From a virus, in the IMG/VR virus record IMGVR_UViG_3300036801_000098, positions 1 to 21,915 of that record: a stretch of DNA of 21,915 nucleotides; one strand, 5' to 3'. Positions 21,477-21,915 of the stretch are shown here, piece after piece. The notes below the pieces were generated by a model. It did not search any database. It was not told the DNA's origin and saw nothing but the letters and a program-made list of their open reading frames with translations. The position numbers were made by a program, and so were the translations under genes. Numbering within the stretch: the first letter of the stretch is position 1; each line of letters starts with the position of its first letter.

Positions 21477-21915
21477 TTACCTAAAACTCGGAATCTCTGC
21501 CTTGGGCGGTCCTGCCGCTCGAATCGAGGCTTCCAGCTTCCCCACCAGCACGCCGCCTGAGTGCTTCACAAGCTTCTGCGCCATCGCATCCAATTCCTCG
21601 ATGAAGCAGCAGACGGCGGCCTCCATCGCCTTGATTACCTTGTCATCGCGCATCCAGCGCATCACGAAAAAGCCAAACTCTTCCGGCAGGCGCGGATCGT
21701 AGGAAACGAAATCAACCCAGGCGCGCCCCGAACAGGCTAGTTGCCAGTTCAGTTGCGGCAGGTATTCTTCGGGAACCTCTTCGGCCAGTAGGTAAGACAA
21801 GTGCGTGGTGGTGGTGGGCACCTTAAACTCCACCAGGCCATCGTCGCCCACCAGGCCATCGGGTGATGCGCCGCTGCGAGGAATCGAGGGGTGCCGGATG
21901 TAGCCGATGCGCTCT
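21477..21915 (-). CDS. YqaJ / lambda-exonuclease-type recombinase, 5' end cut by window edge
   Basis: The frame is open from base 21915, so the start lies outside; a GTG at 21851 is internal to the conserved core and not the real start. The visible 146 residues hold the family signature: SGASPDGLVG with the metal-binding Asp, then DDGLVEFKVP with the E-x-K pair, then YLPQLNWQLACSGRAWVDFV with the Gln and the conserved aromatic core. The C-terminal ~60 residues are a helical extension. These 5'-3' exonucleases make single strands for annealing-type recombination, normally with a Beta/Erf/RecT-like partner that would lie further right. No partner is in the window. Confidence 0.85.
   Translation of the reverse strand, partial: ERIGYIRHPSIPRSGASPDGLVGDDGLVEFKVPTTTTHLSYLLAEEVPEEYLPQLNWQLACSGRAWVDFVSYDPRLPEEFGFFVMRWMRDDKVIKAMEAAVCCFIEELDAMAQKLVKHSGGVLVGKLEASIRAAGPPKAEIPSFR

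Overview
The window looks like part of a tailed-phage (Caudoviricetes) genome, either a prophage or a metagenomic phage contig. A head-assembly run on the minus strand reads terminase large subunit, 55-aa protein, portal, 106-aa protein, scaffold, and an N4-gp56-like major capsid protein. The very large portal (about 700 aa) and the absence of any tape-measure gene suggest a podovirus-like virion, but the tail genes are not in view. No integrase, rRNA, tRNA or CRISPR array was seen. The GC-rich coding and GTG/TTG starts, together with the style of the secreted beta-rich proteins, suggest a diderm soil host, perhaps Acidobacteriota. That host guess is inference only.

Layout from left to right. 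(1) Positions 1-7918, minus strand: five consecutive, mostly overlapping genes whose products all begin with a Sec-type signal peptide. They are a beta-helix protein (cut by the window edge), a glycoside-hydrolase-like protein, a 280-aa beta-rich protein, and two fibre-like proteins sharing an N-terminal module. (2) 7951-8391, plus strand: a free-standing HNH endonuclease inserted against the direction of the structural operon. (3) 8388-14905, minus strand: the head module. (4) 14878-16239, minus strand: a chain of very small genes (Cys-rich HiPIP-like, two-TM membrane protein, His-rich protein, DUF6496-like) led by a 197-aa putative virion protein. (5) 16338-16885, minus strand: two overlapping ribbon-helix-helix-like regulators. 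(6) 16886-17482: a divergent control region full of palindromes. (7) 17483-20152, plus strand: early-type small genes and an AAA+ clamp-loader-like ATPase. (8) 20153-20256: a convergent gap with three hairpins. (9) 20257-21915, minus strand: a Gly/Trp-rich exported protein, a VRR-NUC nuclease and the 3' part of a YqaJ/lambda-exonuclease-type recombinase.

How the parts may work together: the right-hand genes look like a replication/recombination set and the left-hand genes like the late virion set. The centre looks like the switch between them. The 16-bp palindrome GTGTCA-N4-TGACAC occurs at three places: 16376 (ahead of the late genes), 17233 (divergent region) and 21314 (ahead of the VRR-NUC operon). 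This suggests one DNA-binding protein controls several transcription units. A second, different operator (ATGGAC half-sites) sits in the promoter of the RHH genes and is probably autoregulatory.

The most unusual part is the secreted cassette downstream of the capsid gene: fibre-like and enzyme-like phage proteins built for export through the inner membrane rather than for cytoplasmic virion assembly.
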